Shown in pieces: positions 14,853 to 26,947 of a DNA stretch of 64,000 bases. Every line of letters starts with the position of its first letter. Position 1 is the first letter of the stretch. Under the pieces are notes generated by a model. The model saw only the letters and a program-made list of their open reading frames with translations, ran no database searches and was not told where the DNA came from. The position numbers and the translations under genes were made by a program. Source of the stretch: Streptococcus cristatus (lineage in GTDB: Bacteria; Bacillota; Bacilli; Lactobacillales; Streptococcaceae); contig NZ_VSJJ01000001.1 of NCBI RefSeq assembly GCF_008369405.1, forward strand, positions 473,597-537,596. The letters run 5' to 3'.

Positions 14853-14952
14853 ATCAATACCTCCGAGATAGGCAATAGCGAAACACATATATCTATTGTC
14901 ATTATAGCACTTACAAATTATATTTCAATCATTTGCTCTTGAAAATTTAAAA

Positions 14953-14979
14953 TCCCCACTGACCTTCATTCAGTAGGGA
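14953..14979 (-). terminator. terminator of thyA
   Basis: TCCCCACTGA and TCAGTAGGGA form a 9- to 10-bp stem; ATTTTAAATTTTC follows on the minus strand. Confidence 0.65.
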
Positions 14980-14987
14980 AAATATGA

Positions 14988-15827
14988 TCAAATCGCCAAA
15001 TCAAACTTGAGCTGAGGTTTGACCGGATCGTAGTCTAAAAGCTCAAAGTCCTCTGCTTTGATATCAAAGAAATTGGTTCCATCTGGCACATTTAAAACGA
15101 GTCGAGGTTGGCAGTTGCTGGGTTCCCGACGCAACAACTCCTCTGCCTGCTCGAATTGATTATCATAAATGTGCAGGTTGTTGACAAAGTAAAAGAACTT
15201 ACCGACCTTCCAACCGAAATGCTTAGCAATCATCATCTGCAGAGCTACATATTGCATAGCGTTGATGTGGTGAGCCACTAGCATATCATTTGAGCGCTGG
15301 GTCAGAGTCGCATCCAGATAAATGTCTCCATCTACACGCCGAACGTCAAACATGGTCTGAAAAGCGCATGGCAGCAAGCCGTCTGTTTCTTCGAAAGCTT
15401 CATAATCCCAGAGAGAGATGATATTGCGGCGGTTCCAAGGATTGGCTTCCAGCTGTTGGAGAATTTTATGGATAATATCATGCTTTTTGACAACAGCTCC
15501 GTAGCGCTGACCAATCGTACCCGTATCGCCAACTTCCCAGTCATTCCAGTAGTGAACATTGTATTTATCATTGAGCAGGTCCAGACTATTAGACTGGTCT
15601 TGATAGATCCAGAGCACTTCCTTGATGGCGGACTTGATGGCAATAGGGCGCAGAGTCGTGATTGGGAACTCGCCCTTGCTCAAATCGTATTCTGCAAATG
15701 AACCAGTGATATACTTGGAATTGGCTACATTTCCATCCTTGTAACGTGGACGGGCATTTTCAGAAAAAACACCTTGCTCCATAATTTTTTTAATATTCTC
15801 TTTGAAAATCGTATCTGCTAACGTCAT
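14988..15827 (-). CDS. thyA: thymidylate synthase
   Basis: A 279-aa ThyA-type enzyme converting dUMP to dTMP with methylenetetrahydrofolate. The catalytic Cys lies in [12 protein letters not shown]; folate- and nucleotide-binding motifs are [19 protein letters not shown] and NLHIYDNQ. The N-terminal [18 protein letters not shown] arginine loop is the streptococcal variant. Ribosome binding site GAAGGAG. It functions with folA, which recycles the dihydrofolate made here, but is in a separate transcript. Confidence 0.97.
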   Translation of the reverse strand: MTLADTIFKENIKKIMEQGVFSENARPRYKDGNVANSKYITGSFAEYDLSKGEFPITTLRPIAIKSAIKEVLWIYQDQSNSLDLLNDKYNVHYWNDWEVGDTGTIGQRYGAVVKKHDIIHKILQQLEANPWNRRNIISLWDYEAFEETDGLLPCAFQTMFDVRRVDGDIYLDATLTQRSNDMLVAHHINAMQYVALQMMIAKHFGWKVGKFFYFVNNLHIYDNQFEQAEELLRREPSNCQPRLVLNVPDGTNFFDIKAEDFELLDYDPVKPQLKFDLAI

Positions 15828-15881
15828 GATTTCTCCTTCGTTCAGTGAGCTTTTTCTAGTATAGCAAATTTTCTATAAAAA

Positions 15882-15907
15882 TTCTCCTGCCAAGTTTAGC
15901 AGGAGAA
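15882..15907 (-). terminator. terminator of the lipoprotein gene
   Basis: TTCTCCTGC and GCAGGAGAA form a perfect 9-bp stem with an 8-nt loop; TTTTTATAG follows on the minus strand. Confidence 0.8.
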
Positions 15908-15911
15908 AAGT

Positions 15912-16319
15912 TTATTTGACCCATTCATCTGGATGATTGAGCTTATTCACATCTTTTTCTGACAATCTCAAGGTAATATCTGACACAGCAGGAATATTTG
16001 AGATGGTGACATAAGGGTAGTTTTTGTAGGTCGTGAATTTGACACCACTTCCTCCCTTTCTGCCACTAATATCATAGATATAATTAACCTCTGCATCTTC
16101 AGGCAAATCAACCCAGGCATCTTCATTATCTTCCTCAGACTCTACAAGATCTAGAATATCTGCAAATTCATCTAAGGTCTTGGTATTTCTTGTCTGATAA
16201 ATCTGCTGATTCTGACTATTCAATATGGTCAGAAAACCTTCTGTCTTTGATTTGCAAGCCGATAAAATCAAAAGAAAGATGGGAAGTAATACTAGAAAAT
16301 AAGCAATTTTTCTCTTCAT
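15912..16319 (-). CDS. putative lipoprotein
   Basis: A 135-aa protein with a type II signal peptide: basic start MKRK, hydrophobic core and lipobox LSAC at about 18-21, so it should be lipid-anchored outside the membrane. The mature part is acidic (VESEEDNEDAWVDLPEDAEV) and beta-rich, with no known domain. It follows glucokinase by 45 bp with a GGAGGGCT ribosome binding site, and thyA lies beyond. I recall the same glk-lipoprotein-thyA neighbourhood in S. pneumoniae. Function unknown. Confidence 0.8.
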   Translation of the reverse strand: MKRKIAYFLVLLPIFLLILSACKSKTEGFLTILNSQNQQIYQTRNTKTLDEFADILDLVESEEDNEDAWVDLPEDAEVNYIYDISGRKGGSGVKFTTYKNYPYVTISNIPAVSDITLRLSEKDVNKLNHPDEWVK

Positions 16320-16363
16320 TTTAGCCCTCCTTATAGCTTTGCTAAGAGAGGAGATGGTTAGAA

Positions 16364-17323
16364 CTACTGAAGTACCAGCGAAGCTGCTCCGATAACTCCG
16401 GCATCGTTTCCGAGAGTTGCAAGAGCTAATTTAGTTGATGTACGCACTTGTGGGAAGGTATTTTCATCATAAACCTTCTGAACACCTTGCAGAAGGAATT
16501 CTCCTGCTGCTGATACTCCACCACCGATAACAATAGTTGATGGATTAAGGATAGAACCGATATTGGCGCAAGCAATTCCCAAGTAGCGAGAGAAGTTACG
16601 GTAAACGATCAAGGCAAGGTCGTCACCTTCTTTGGCAAGGTCAAAGACAGTTTTAGCTGTTACTTCTTCTCCATCGTCAATCAAGCGTTTCAAGGTTGCA
16701 TCGCCTTCGTATTCATCAGCATAGCGACGAGTCAAGTTGACAATCCCTGTTGCTGAAGCCACTGTCTCAAGACAGCCTTTTTTACCACAGGTACAAGCGA
16801 TTGGTTGGTCGAAGTCAACAGTGATGTGGCCCAACTCACCTGCTGCACCAGCTACACCGTGAAGAAGTTTACCTTCTGCAACGATACCGCCACCAACACC
16901 AGTACCAAGCGTCATAAAGACCACGTCTGGTTGGTTGTCACCAGCACCCATCCAACGCTCACCAAGCGCAGCTACGTTGGCATCATTATCGATGAAGAAT
17001 GGAATGCCCAAGGTTTTTTCAATTTTTTCTTTAATTGGTTGGAGGGTTTTCCAGTTTAGGTTGTAGGCACCAATAACAGTTCCTTTCTCACGGTCAACCA
17101 CACCCGGCGAACCCATTCCAATTCCGATAAAGTTCTCTGCTGATAGATTTAAGAGCTCCAAGCGATGCTGGATAGACTCAATCATCTCGTCTACAATATG
17201 ACTTCCCTCGTCCAAAATATTAGTTTTAATAGACCATTTTTCTTGGATTTCGCCCTCTTGCGTCAAAATAGCAAATTTGATAGAAGTTCCGCCTAAATCA
17301 ATCCCAATAATTTTTTTTGACAT
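16364..17323 (-). CDS. glk: ROK-family glucokinase
   Basis: A 319-aa enzyme phosphorylating glucose with ATP. The start at 17323 has a GAGGAGAATATC ribosome binding site; the longer frame is unsupported. Motifs are the N-terminal phosphate loop IGIDLGGTSIKFA, FIDNDANVAALGE with the catalytic Asp, ELGHITV, and the ROK zinc site CTCGKKGCLE. It handles glucose released from oligosaccharides inside the cell and takes part in carbon catabolite signalling. Cotranscribed with the downstream lipoprotein gene. Confidence 0.95.
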   Translation of the reverse strand: MSKKIIGIDLGGTSIKFAILTQEGEIQEKWSIKTNILDEGSHIVDEMIESIQHRLELLNLSAENFIGIGMGSPGVVDREKGTVIGAYNLNWKTLQPIKEKIEKTLGIPFFIDNDANVAALGERWMGAGDNQPDVVFMTLGTGVGGGIVAEGKLLHGVAGAAGELGHITVDFDQPIACTCGKKGCLETVASATGIVNLTRRYADEYEGDATLKRLIDDGEEVTAKTVFDLAKEGDDLALIVYRNFSRYLGIACANIGSILNPSTIVIGGGVSAAGEFLLQGVQKVYDENTFPQVRTSTKLALATLGNDAGVIGAASLVLQ

Positions 17324-17530
17324 GATATTCTCCTCTGTATTCGTTCTCCCTTTCATTATAGCAAATTTTTTCAGCATAGAAAAGGTTTGCACGGTATTTT
17401 TTGCTTTTAGTTTATGCTCATTTCAATACAAAGCAAAACCGGCACTTCTTTAGGCGCCGGGAAGTCTATTGAAGACATGAAAGCCAGCTTAGCTGCTGAC
17501 TTCAAATGAACCATATTATGTAAACCACAT

Positions 17531-18379
17531 TTATCTAAGGTTCACTTTGCCAGTGCGATAATCAAGGACAATTCCTGACTGGACATTGGGAACGAAGACA
17601 TTGAATTCCAAACTTCCATCGCTGGACTTGGCTTCTAAATGCGAGCCAGATGGCACCAGATCATTTTCCGAATCATAGATCAAAGTGACACGATAGCGGA
17701 CTCGCTTATTCTGGTCCAAAGCACGACGAACCTGAGTTTCATAGTAATTCTGTCCCGTCGAGTTGTCTTTATTGGCCTGATTGGCCCAGGCTGTCTGGAC
17801 TGCGATATTAGCTGGATTGCTAGTGGAAGCATCGAAGCCCTTTAAGCCACCGATTAGAGAGTAAGCCAAGAGATGCCCGCGATCCACTGCATGGTTGTAT
17901 TCACCTGATAGATGTTTGACTTGGTGCCAACCGGCAGGAACCCAAGAAGTGGAACCATTTCCCGTTTCTTCTCGTGATTTATACTGACGGGTCGATTTGG
18001 CAAGCAAGGCATTGGCGACTGTTGGAACCGTCTGTCCCTGAACCATCTTCGTTTTATTATCTGCATAAGGGACACTCGAAACTTTGGCGTCTAAGTTTGT
18101 TTGATTCCCATTGATAATGAATGATCCAGCCCTATTCCACTCGATTTTTCCACCAAGTTGCGAACGCACTGAGTCTGTGAGAACACTCTCAGCCAATGCC
18201 TGATCTGGTGTACTGGTATCCTTATTTTGGCTGACAACTGCAGGTGTGTTTACTGCTGGTGACTGATTGCCATTTCCAAAAAAGTAGGCTCCCAGTGATA
18301 AAGTCAGAGCAACTAGAAGCCCAGCTACAGTCTGAGTAGATTTAGTGCTCTTTTTTTGTAATTTCTTTCTTTTTGGCAT
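17531..18379 (-). CDS. endA: membrane-anchored DNA-entry nuclease EndA
   Basis: A 282-aa protein with a basic N-terminus and one uncleaved membrane span ([19 protein letters not shown], about 17-36), leaving the nuclease domain outside. The beta-beta-alpha-metal motif [13 protein letters not shown] holds the catalytic His, and [12 protein letters not shown] holds the Asn that binds magnesium. It degrades one DNA strand while the other is imported during competence, and in pneumococcus also digests neutrophil DNA traps. It follows epuA and murA in the same direction. Confidence 0.95.
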   Translation of the reverse strand: MPKRKKLQKKSTKSTQTVAGLLVALTLSLGAYFFGNGNQSPAVNTPAVVSQNKDTSTPDQALAESVLTDSVRSQLGGKIEWNRAGSFIINGNQTNLDAKVSSVPYADNKTKMVQGQTVPTVANALLAKSTRQYKSREETGNGSTSWVPAGWHQVKHLSGEYNHAVDRGHLLAYSLIGGLKGFDASTSNPANIAVQTAWANQANKDNSTGQNYYETQVRRALDQNKRVRYRVTLIYDSENDLVPSGSHLEAKSSDGSLEFNVFVPNVQSGIVLDYRTGKVNLR

Positions 18380-18452
18380 ATTTTCCTATCCATTTAAAAG
18401 GACTGTGCAAAGATTCTGCACAGTCGGTAAATTAACGAACACTCTCGGCAGA

Positions 18453-18644
18453 TCATTGACCAGTAAACTTAGAAATAAGTTCTTTCCAGGTATTTGGTGA
18501 TAAGATAGACCAAGGATTATCTGCATTTCCAATCACACCATATCCGATGACCAGACCAAGACAAAAAATGATAAAAGCGACTATCAGCACCAAGGCAACG
18601 ATGCCTAGCTGTCTAGATAAGTATTTCCAATTTTCACTCATCAT
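18453..18644 (-). CDS. epuA: EpuA-family small membrane protein
   Basis: A 63-aa protein with one strong membrane span ([24 protein letters not shown]) and the conserved tail [20 protein letters not shown]. It belongs to the EpuA family, known upstream of endA in S. pneumoniae and sometimes labelled a DNA-directed RNA polymerase beta-associated protein in databases. It overlaps the murA end by 11 bp and uses a GGAAG inside murA, so it is translationally coupled. Its role is not established. Confidence 0.85.
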   Translation of the reverse strand: MMSENWKYLSRQLGIVALVLIVAFIIFCLGLVIGYGVIGNADNPWSILSPNTWKELISKFTGQ

Positions 18645-19914
18645 CTTCTTCCTTTACGCGTTTGACGTTGGCACCAAGAGCTGCCAGCTTTTCATGAAAT
18701 TTATAGTAGCCACGATCCAAATGAACTAACTTGCTGACTTTTGTTTTCCCTTCAGCAATCAAGCCCATCAAAATCAAGGTCGCACTAGCTCGGAGATCTG
18801 TCGACATGACTTCTGCTCCCTGCAAGCTGCCACCACCCCAAATCCGAGCGGTATCGCGCATAATGTCGGAGTGAAGTCCCATCCGTCGCATCTCTTCTAA
18901 GTGCTGGAAGCGATTTTCAAAGACTGTCTCAACCATTACAGACTCTCCTTGGGCTATCGCCATCAAGGCAGTAAACTGAGCCTGCATATCGGTTGGGAAA
19001 CCTGGATAGGGCAATGTCTTGACAGAAACAGCTTTTAACTTTGAAACATCTGAGCGGACGCGAATTCCTTCGTCTTCTTCGGTCACTTCCACACCCATTT
19101 CTTGCATTTTTGACAGAAGCGGACGGTTGTGCTCCCAAATCGCATCTTCAATCAGCAAGTCACCGCCTGTCATGGCAGCAGCAACCATAAAGGTTCCAGC
19201 TTCGATACGATCTTGCACGACATTGTGCTCAGCTCCATGAAGTTTTTCAACACCAATGATTATTATATTCTCCGTTCCTGCCCCTCTGACTTTAGCGCCC
19301 ATTTTATTTAACAGTAAGGCCAAGTCGACAATTTCAGGTTCTCGAGCAGCATTTTCGATAACAGTGGTACCTTGAGCCAAAGTTGCCGCCATCATAATAT
19401 TCTGTGTCGCACCAACACTTGGGAAGTCCATGTAAATATGCGCCCCCATCAAGCGGTCTGCCTTAGCTTCAATGTATCCTGCAGTCTGCGTAATCTGAGC
19501 ACCCATTGCCTCCAAGCCCTTCAAATGAAGATCGATAGGTCGGCTACCAATCGTACAACCGCCCGGCATGGACACTTTAGCATGCCCATTACGAGCAAGA
19601 ATGGGACCCAATACAACAATCGAAGCCCGCATCTTGCTGACATACTTATAAGGAGCCTCTTCAGTCAATGGTTTAGTCGCATCTACAACTACAGTATTTT
19701 CATCTTTGTCAAAGTCTACCTGCGTATTCAAGCCGCGAACAACATTGTTCATGGTAAAAACATCCGAAAGGACTGGCACATTTTTAAGAGTTGTTTTTCC
19801 CTCACTGGCCAATACCGTTGCTGCCAACAACGGCAACACCGCATTTTTAGCTCCTTCAATCTTAACTCTGCCAACCAGACGGTTATTTCCACCCTGAATA
19901 ATAATTTTTTCCAT
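18634..19914 (-). CDS. murA: UDP-N-acetylglucosamine 1-carboxyvinyltransferase
   Basis: A 426-aa enzyme transferring enolpyruvate from PEP to UDP-GlcNAc, the first committed step of peptidoglycan synthesis. Recognisable are the N-terminal INGKNAVLP-type segment ([20 protein letters not shown]), [15 protein letters not shown] with the catalytic Cys that fosfomycin modifies, and [16 protein letters not shown]. Streptococci have two MurA paralogues; this is the copy next to epuA and endA. A GGAG ribosome binding site lies about 15 bp upstream. Confidence 0.96.
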   Translation of the reverse strand: MEKIIIQGGNNRLVGRVKIEGAKNAVLPLLAATVLASEGKTTLKNVPVLSDVFTMNNVVRGLNTQVDFDKDENTVVVDATKPLTEEAPYKYVSKMRASIVVLGPILARNGHAKVSMPGGCTIGSRPIDLHLKGLEAMGAQITQTAGYIEAKADRLMGAHIYMDFPSVGATQNIMMAATLAQGTTVIENAAREPEIVDLALLLNKMGAKVRGAGTENIIIIGVEKLHGAEHNVVQDRIEAGTFMVAAAMTGGDLLIEDAIWEHNRPLLSKMQEMGVEVTEEDEGIRVRSDVSKLKAVSVKTLPYPGFPTDMQAQFTALMAIAQGESVMVETVFENRFQHLEEMRRMGLHSDIMRDTARIWGGGSLQGAEVMSTDLRASATLILMGLIAEGKTKVSKLVHLDRGYYKFHEKLAALGANVKRVKEEDDE

Positions 19915-19982
19915 ACTAACTAGTTACTCCAAATCTTAAAAATTCATCCTTACTATCATATCATAAAATAAAGATTCTGACC

Positions 19983-20213
19983 TTATAAAGTTCCATTAAA
20001 AATTGCCCGACTCATGTCATAAATACCGATAAAAAATAGGCTAGCCATGTAGCCCAAGGCAATACTCAACAATAATATCAAAAAACGAATTTTGAGAGCA
20101 TTATCAGCATTTACTTTTAGAAATCTTTCCCAACTTACTACAGTAGACAGAAGATGAAAAGCAAAGAAAATAAAGAGCAGGTGACTGCATAGTCGAAATG
20201 TTAATTCTATCAT
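19983..20213 (-). CDS. DUF1146 (YwzB-like) small membrane protein
   Basis: The start at 20213 (MIELTFRLCSHLLFIFFAF) gives 76 aa with two membrane spans separated by a conserved FLKVNADNALKIRFLILL loop, as in DUF1146. In streptococci it sits between the ATP synthase operon and murA, as here. No Shine-Dalgarno sequence precedes the ATG; instead a TATAAT box ends 7 nt before it, suggesting a leaderless mRNA. Function unknown. Confidence 0.8.
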   Translation of the reverse strand: MIELTFRLCSHLLFIFFAFHLLSTVVSWERFLKVNADNALKIRFLILLLSIALGYMASLFFIGIYDMSRAIFNGTL

Positions 20214-20220
20214 AGTTTTT

Positions 20221-20226
20221 ATTATA
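20221..20226 (-). promoter_or_regulatory. extended -10 box immediately before the DUF1146 gene
   Basis: TATGGTATAAT on the minus strand is an extended -10. Only 7 nt separate it from the ATG at 20213, so transcription should begin at or next to the start codon. No good -35 is seen. Confidence 0.6.
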
Positions 20227-20269
20227 CCATAAGAGCAGTAATTCCTAGCGGAAAGAAACGTAAGCCAAC

Positions 20270-20300
20270 AAAAAAAGAATGGCATTTCCATTCTTTTTTT
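20270..20300. terminator. ATP synthase operon terminator
   Basis: AAAAAAAGAATGG and CCATTCTTTTTTT form a perfect 13-bp stem with a 5-nt loop directly after the atpC stop. The A/T arms make it functional in both directions. Confidence 0.9.
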
Positions 20301-20305
20301 GCTTA

Positions 20306-20725
20306 TTACATTCTTGTTCCAACGTTAATCCGGTTGATGGCACGCTGAAGGGCGATTTTAGCACGGCGCTCTTGGTCAATCAGATGCTTGTCTTGAGCTT
20401 CTTCGATCTCTTTCTCAGCACGCAGTTTGGCCCGCTCAGCACGGCTAATATCAATATCACGCGCACGTTCTGCTGAGTCTGCGATAATGGTAATCACATT
20501 GTCAGCTATCTCTACAATACCACCGTTGACCGCAATCCAATCAATATGCTTATCATCATCGACCCGGCGCACCTTGACCTGATCCACTTCCAAAACAGCG
20601 ATTGTATTGATATGACGAGGCAAAATCCCCATTTCTCCGTCAATCGTTTTTACGGAAACAAATGCAGCACGGTGGTCATAGACAAGACCATCCGGTGTAA
20701 CGATTTGTACTGTCATTTGAGCCAT
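20306..20725 (-). CDS. atpC: F-type ATP synthase epsilon subunit
   Basis: A 139-aa subunit of the central stalk that couples rotation and inhibits ATP hydrolysis. It starts [18 protein letters not shown] at 20725; the ATG at 20728 is too close to the GAGGTG ribosome binding site. The N-terminal beta-sandwich (GEMGILPRH) and the C-terminal two-helix part ([15 protein letters not shown]...[12 protein letters not shown]) are complete. Last gene of the operon, 10 bp after atpD. Confidence 0.95.
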   Translation of the reverse strand: MAQMTVQIVTPDGLVYDHRAAFVSVKTIDGEMGILPRHINTIAVLEVDQVKVRRVDDDKHIDWIAVNGGIVEIADNVITIIADSAERARDIDISRAERAKLRAEKEIEEAQDKHLIDQERRAKIALQRAINRINVGTRM

Positions 20726-20735
20726 CATTCACCTC

Positions 20736-22160
<1,425 letters not shown>

Positions 22161-22179
22161 CTATTTATTTTCTGTGACA

Positions 22180-23058
22180 CTATTCCAGTGCACTTGCACC
22201 CGCCACAATTTCAGTAATTTCCTGCGTGATAGCTGCTTGTCTAGCACGGTTATACTGAATGGTCAAATCATTGATAACTTTTTTAGCGTTATCCGTTGCT
22301 GTCTGCATGGCTGTCATACCAGCAGCATTTTCAGCAGTTTTTGCGTCAATAATGGCTCCGTAAATCATACTTTCAGCAAACTGAGGCAAGAGCTGATCCA
22401 AAATCGCATTTCGACTGGATTCTAGTTCTAGATTGAGGATATAATTCTCATCCGCTTCACTAGGATCCAAGTCAACGATTGGCAACATCTGCTCTACCCG
22501 CATCTGACTGGTCAGACTGTTGACATGGTGGTTATAACACACATAAAGTTCATCAAAAAGCTCATTCTGATACATTTCAATAGTCTTGGAAATGATTTTC
22601 CGAACTTCATCAAAACTCGGATGATTGGCTAAGCCGCGCAATTCATAAATCGGCTGAATGCCTCGTGCGCGGAAGAAATCCGCTCCCATTCCTCCGATCG
22701 AAATAATGACATAATCATCCTTTTCGTGGTATTCAGAAATCAATTCCATCATTGATTTGAGGATGGTTGCGTTGTAGCCACCGACCAAACCACGATCAGA
22801 TGTAATGACGATATAAGCCGTTTTCTGAACCGGTCTGCTCTTGAGCAAGGGATGATGACTAACATTTTCTGCCTCATGACCATGCAAAAGGTCGGTCAAG
22901 AGTTTCCGAACCTTAGAAGCATAGACTTGAAAGTTCTTTGCTGCTTCTTCGGATTTTCCCAACTTAGATGCAGAAACCATCTGCATCGCGTTTGTGATTT
23001 GACTGGTGTTTTTTGTGGATGCAATTTTATTTTTGATATCATTTAATGAAACTGCCAT
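22180..23058 (-). CDS. atpG: F-type ATP synthase gamma subunit
   Basis: A 292-aa rotor shaft of F1. The N-terminal helix ([26 protein letters not shown]) and the C-terminal helix ([16 protein letters not shown], with the conserved Glu and Ala pattern) form the coiled coil inside the alpha-beta ring. [12 protein letters not shown] is conserved. It begins 15 bp after atpA with a GGTGTCAG-type ribosome binding site. Confidence 0.97.
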   Translation of the reverse strand: MAVSLNDIKNKIASTKNTSQITNAMQMVSASKLGKSEEAAKNFQVYASKVRKLLTDLLHGHEAENVSHHPLLKSRPVQKTAYIVITSDRGLVGGYNATILKSMMELISEYHEKDDYVIISIGGMGADFFRARGIQPIYELRGLANHPSFDEVRKIISKTIEMYQNELFDELYVCYNHHVNSLTSQMRVEQMLPIVDLDPSEADENYILNLELESSRNAILDQLLPQFAESMIYGAIIDAKTAENAAGMTAMQTATDNAKKVINDLTIQYNRARQAAITQEITEIVAGASALE

Positions 23059-23073
23059 CTGACACCTCTATTC

Positions 23074-24582
<1,509 letters not shown>

Positions 24583-24594
24583 TCACACCACTTT

Positions 24595-25131
24595 CTATTT
24601 CAAATTTTCTTTTACGAGTTGTAATTGACGTTTTATACTTGCATCAATTGTTTTATTATTGGCTGAAATGACGAAGCCACCAATCAGGCTAGCATCTAAT
24701 TCCTGCTTGAGCGAGCGAACCTTGAGGCCCATTTTTTGCTCAATCATTGGTTTCAATCTTTCTTTTTGACTGTCTGTCAATGCTTGAACAGATTTAACCG
24801 TCACTTCAAATTCATTGCTTTGTTTCTCAATCTGATGCTGAATTTCTACCAACATATCGTAGAACAAATCTGCTCGATGATTGAGAATAACGACTTCGAT
24901 AAAGTTATCAATCAGCTGTGAATCTGAGTTTTGAAAAAGTCGAAGAGCCTTCTCCTTTTCTCCATCATCAACGCCAATATGTGATAAAAAGTCAGCAAGA
25001 TTTGTTTCCTCAAACACGGCCCTAATTTGGCTTAGTTTTTCAAAAACATCTTGTTGCTGACCTTTTTCAAATACTAATTGAACAAAAGGCAAGGTATATT
25101 TTTCAATTACCGCATAGTGCTTTTTGTCCAT
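24595..25131 (-). CDS. atpH: F-type ATP synthase delta subunit
   Basis: A 178-aa peripheral-stalk subunit joining b to the F1 top. The all-helical N-terminal domain (YAVIEKYTLPFVQLVFEKGQ) and C-terminal region (DASLIGGFVISANNKTIDASIKRQLQLVKENL) match the OSCP/delta family. Its start overlaps the atpF stop by one base. Confidence 0.95.
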   Translation of the reverse strand: MDKKHYAVIEKYTLPFVQLVFEKGQQQDVFEKLSQIRAVFEETNLADFLSHIGVDDGEKEKALRLFQNSDSQLIDNFIEVVILNHRADLFYDMLVEIQHQIEKQSNEFEVTVKSVQALTDSQKERLKPMIEQKMGLKVRSLKQELDASLIGGFVISANNKTIDASIKRQLQLVKENLK

Positions 25132-25625
25132 TAAGCATCTCCTAATTTATCAATATAACGATCAATGAGCTCACTGTGTGCTTTTGTATCAAGCTGCTGG
25201 CTCAAGATCTTACTTGCAAGACTTACTGTTAGGTCAGCCACATCGTCTTTAATGCTATTCAAGGCTTCTGCCTTGCTTTGAGCAATTTCCTGATTGGCTT
25301 TTGCTTTCAAACGTCCAGCTTCTTCAGCTGCATCCGCTAAAATTCCAGCCTTATTTTTTTCAGCTGTTTCCTTAGCATGTTCGATAATCGTCGTTGCTTC
25401 CTGACGACTTCCTGCTAATTCATTCTCACGTTTTTGCGCAAGTTCCTCAGCCTTTTTGCGGGCTGACTCAGCCCCGTCAATATCATCCGTAATCTTTTTA
25501 GAACGTTCTTCTAAGATACTGGTAATATTGCCCCAGGCAAACTTCTTTACTAAAAAAATTAATAAAAGGAAGGAACCAGCGATGAGAATAAAGTCACCAA
25601 TAATGGCACCGATAGTTACGTGCAT
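25131..25625 (-). CDS. atpF: F-type ATP synthase b subunit
   Basis: A 164-aa protein with one N-terminal membrane span ([24 protein letters not shown]) and a long charged helix rich in Ala/Lys/Glu that forms the peripheral stalk dimer. It lies 22 bp after atpB with a GGAAAAGGAATGC-type ribosome binding site. Confidence 0.95.
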   Translation of the reverse strand: MHVTIGAIIGDFILIAGSFLLLIFLVKKFAWGNITSILEERSKKITDDIDGAESARKKAEELAQKRENELAGSRQEATTIIEHAKETAEKNKAGILADAAEEAGRLKAKANQEIAQSKAEALNSIKDDVADLTVSLASKILSQQLDTKAHSELIDRYIDKLGDA

Positions 25626-25647
25626 TCCTTTTCTTCCTTTCTACTTA

Positions 25648-26361
25648 CTATTCTTCACCGTTTATTTTCTTACCGATATACATCGAAGACAGCATGGTAA
25701 AGACATAGGCCTGGATACATGAAATAAATATCGAGAAGGCTGTCCATAACATACTACCTAGGAAAGCAGCTGGATACCAATAAAATGCTTGTTGTGACAA
25801 GGTAAGCAACAAGCCAGCCAAAACTTCCCCTGCAAAGATATTTCCGAAAATCCGCAGAGCTAAGGAGGCAAAATTGGTAAATTCTTCCAAGATATTCATT
25901 GGAGTCATAAATCCAGGTGTTGCAAAAGCTTTTAAGTAATCTTTAAAACCACGACGACGGATTCCTTCCACATGACTAATCAATGTAATGATAAAGGACA
26001 AGGCTAGGTCATAGCCCAAATTTGCCGTCGGTGAGGTCCAGAGATTGTAGCCATTGGTGGTTTGAATTTTAGCCATCAAACCGATATTATTGGCAACTGC
26101 AATAAAAAGAAACAAGGCAAACATAAACAAAGAATAATCTTTGATGTAGTGTTCCCCAATATTTTCTTTAGTAAAGCCAATGACAAAATCATAGACGTAC
26201 TCAAGTAAATTTTGCTTTCCTTTTGGTCGGATGGACATTTTTCTACTTCCCCAGTAGATAAAGCCAAAGACCATCAAAACGGTCACAAGTGACATAGCAA
26301 GTAGGGTCAAATCAAAGGATATTGGGCCTAGCTGAATAGTCGGATTAAGACTCTCTTCCAA
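25648..26361 (-). CDS. atpB: F-type ATP synthase a subunit
   Basis: A 237-aa proton half-channel subunit of F0 with five to six membrane spans. The essential Arg lies in [21 protein letters not shown]. The start is [16 protein letters not shown]. It lies second in the operon, 33 bp after atpE, with a GGGGGTGTC ribosome binding site. Confidence 0.96.
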   Translation of the reverse strand: MEESLNPTIQLGPISFDLTLLAMSLVTVLMVFGFIYWGSRKMSIRPKGKQNLLEYVYDFVIGFTKENIGEHYIKDYSLFMFALFLFIAVANNIGLMAKIQTTNGYNLWTSPTANLGYDLALSFIITLISHVEGIRRRGFKDYLKAFATPGFMTPMNILEEFTNFASLALRIFGNIFAGEVLAGLLLTLSQQAFYWYPAAFLGSMLWTAFSIFISCIQAYVFTMLSSMYIGKKINGEE

Positions 26362-26394
26362 GGTTTGACACCCCCTTTTCTAAAATAGAAAAAA

Positions 26395-26595
26395 CTATTT
26401 GATAATGAAAGACATAACCAAAGTAACGAAGAAAGTACCTTCAACAAAAGCGACACCCATGATGAGCAAGCTTCTTAATTGATCAACCATTTCTGGCTGA
26501 CGTGAAGCTGCTTTAAACAGATTGCTCATAATCAAACCTTCAGCTAATGAGACGCCAAAACAGGCAATACAAAGTCCTAAAAATGTTAAATTCAT
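26395..26595 (-). CDS. atpE: F-type ATP synthase c subunit
   Basis: A 66-aa hairpin proteolipid of the rotor ring. The polar loop is [10 protein letters not shown] and the proton-carrying Glu lies in AFVEGTFFV in the second helix. Being first in the operon (c before a) is the streptococcal arrangement. The ribosome binding site is AAAGGAG. Confidence 0.95.
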   Translation of the reverse strand: MNLTFLGLCIACFGVSLAEGLIMSNLFKAASRQPEMVDQLRSLLIMGVAFVEGTFFVTLVMSFIIK

Positions 26596-26634
26596 GATGA
26601 ATTCTCCTTTTATATTTTTTAAATGTACCCCATT

Positions 26635-26691
26635 AGTTTACTCCTAATAAAGTTAATAGTCAATTATTTTGTGATATTGTAAGCGTTTTTC
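26635..26691 (-). promoter_or_regulatory. atp operon promoter with upstream cre-like box
   Basis: TTGACT (26658-26663) and TAAACT (26635-26640) are 17 nt apart on the minus strand. TGTAAGCGTTTTTC (26678-26691, plus strand) upstream of the -35 resembles a CcpA site; at this position it could activate or be incidental. Confidence 0.55.
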
Positions 26692-26772
26692 GCACTTTTC
26701 TTTTAAATTTAAAACAAAACTTGAATAAAAGTGCTTTTCAAACATTTATCCTATAAAAATCCAAGCAAAAAT

Positions 26773-26947
26773 GAGAGTGGGACAGAAATCAGTAATTCAT
26801 TAGAATTCGATTTCGTCGTCCCACCTCCGCACAGTTGAGTAGGGCTGTAAAAGCTGATGAAATCAGCCTAGTAGAGCCCACTCAACCACTGCGTCTTGCG
26901 CGACAATCCAAAGAAAATTGAGAGGCTAGGACTTTTGTCCCAGCCTC
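26773..26947. repeat. three-copy structured intergenic element, copy 2
   Basis: 175 bp, about 95% identical to copies 1 and 3, same orientation. The terminal hairpin (GAGGCTAGGAC/GTCCCAGCCTC) begins within the stop codon of the histidine kinase gene (2-bp overlap), and it should terminate that transcript. The first hairpin carries one change (GAAATCA) that leaves a G-U pair on the minus-strand RNA. Confidence 0.85.

Noticed and set aside
19372..19923. 183-aa plus-strand ORF over murA
   Set aside because: Lies wholly antisense to a complete murA, with a non-protein-like composition.
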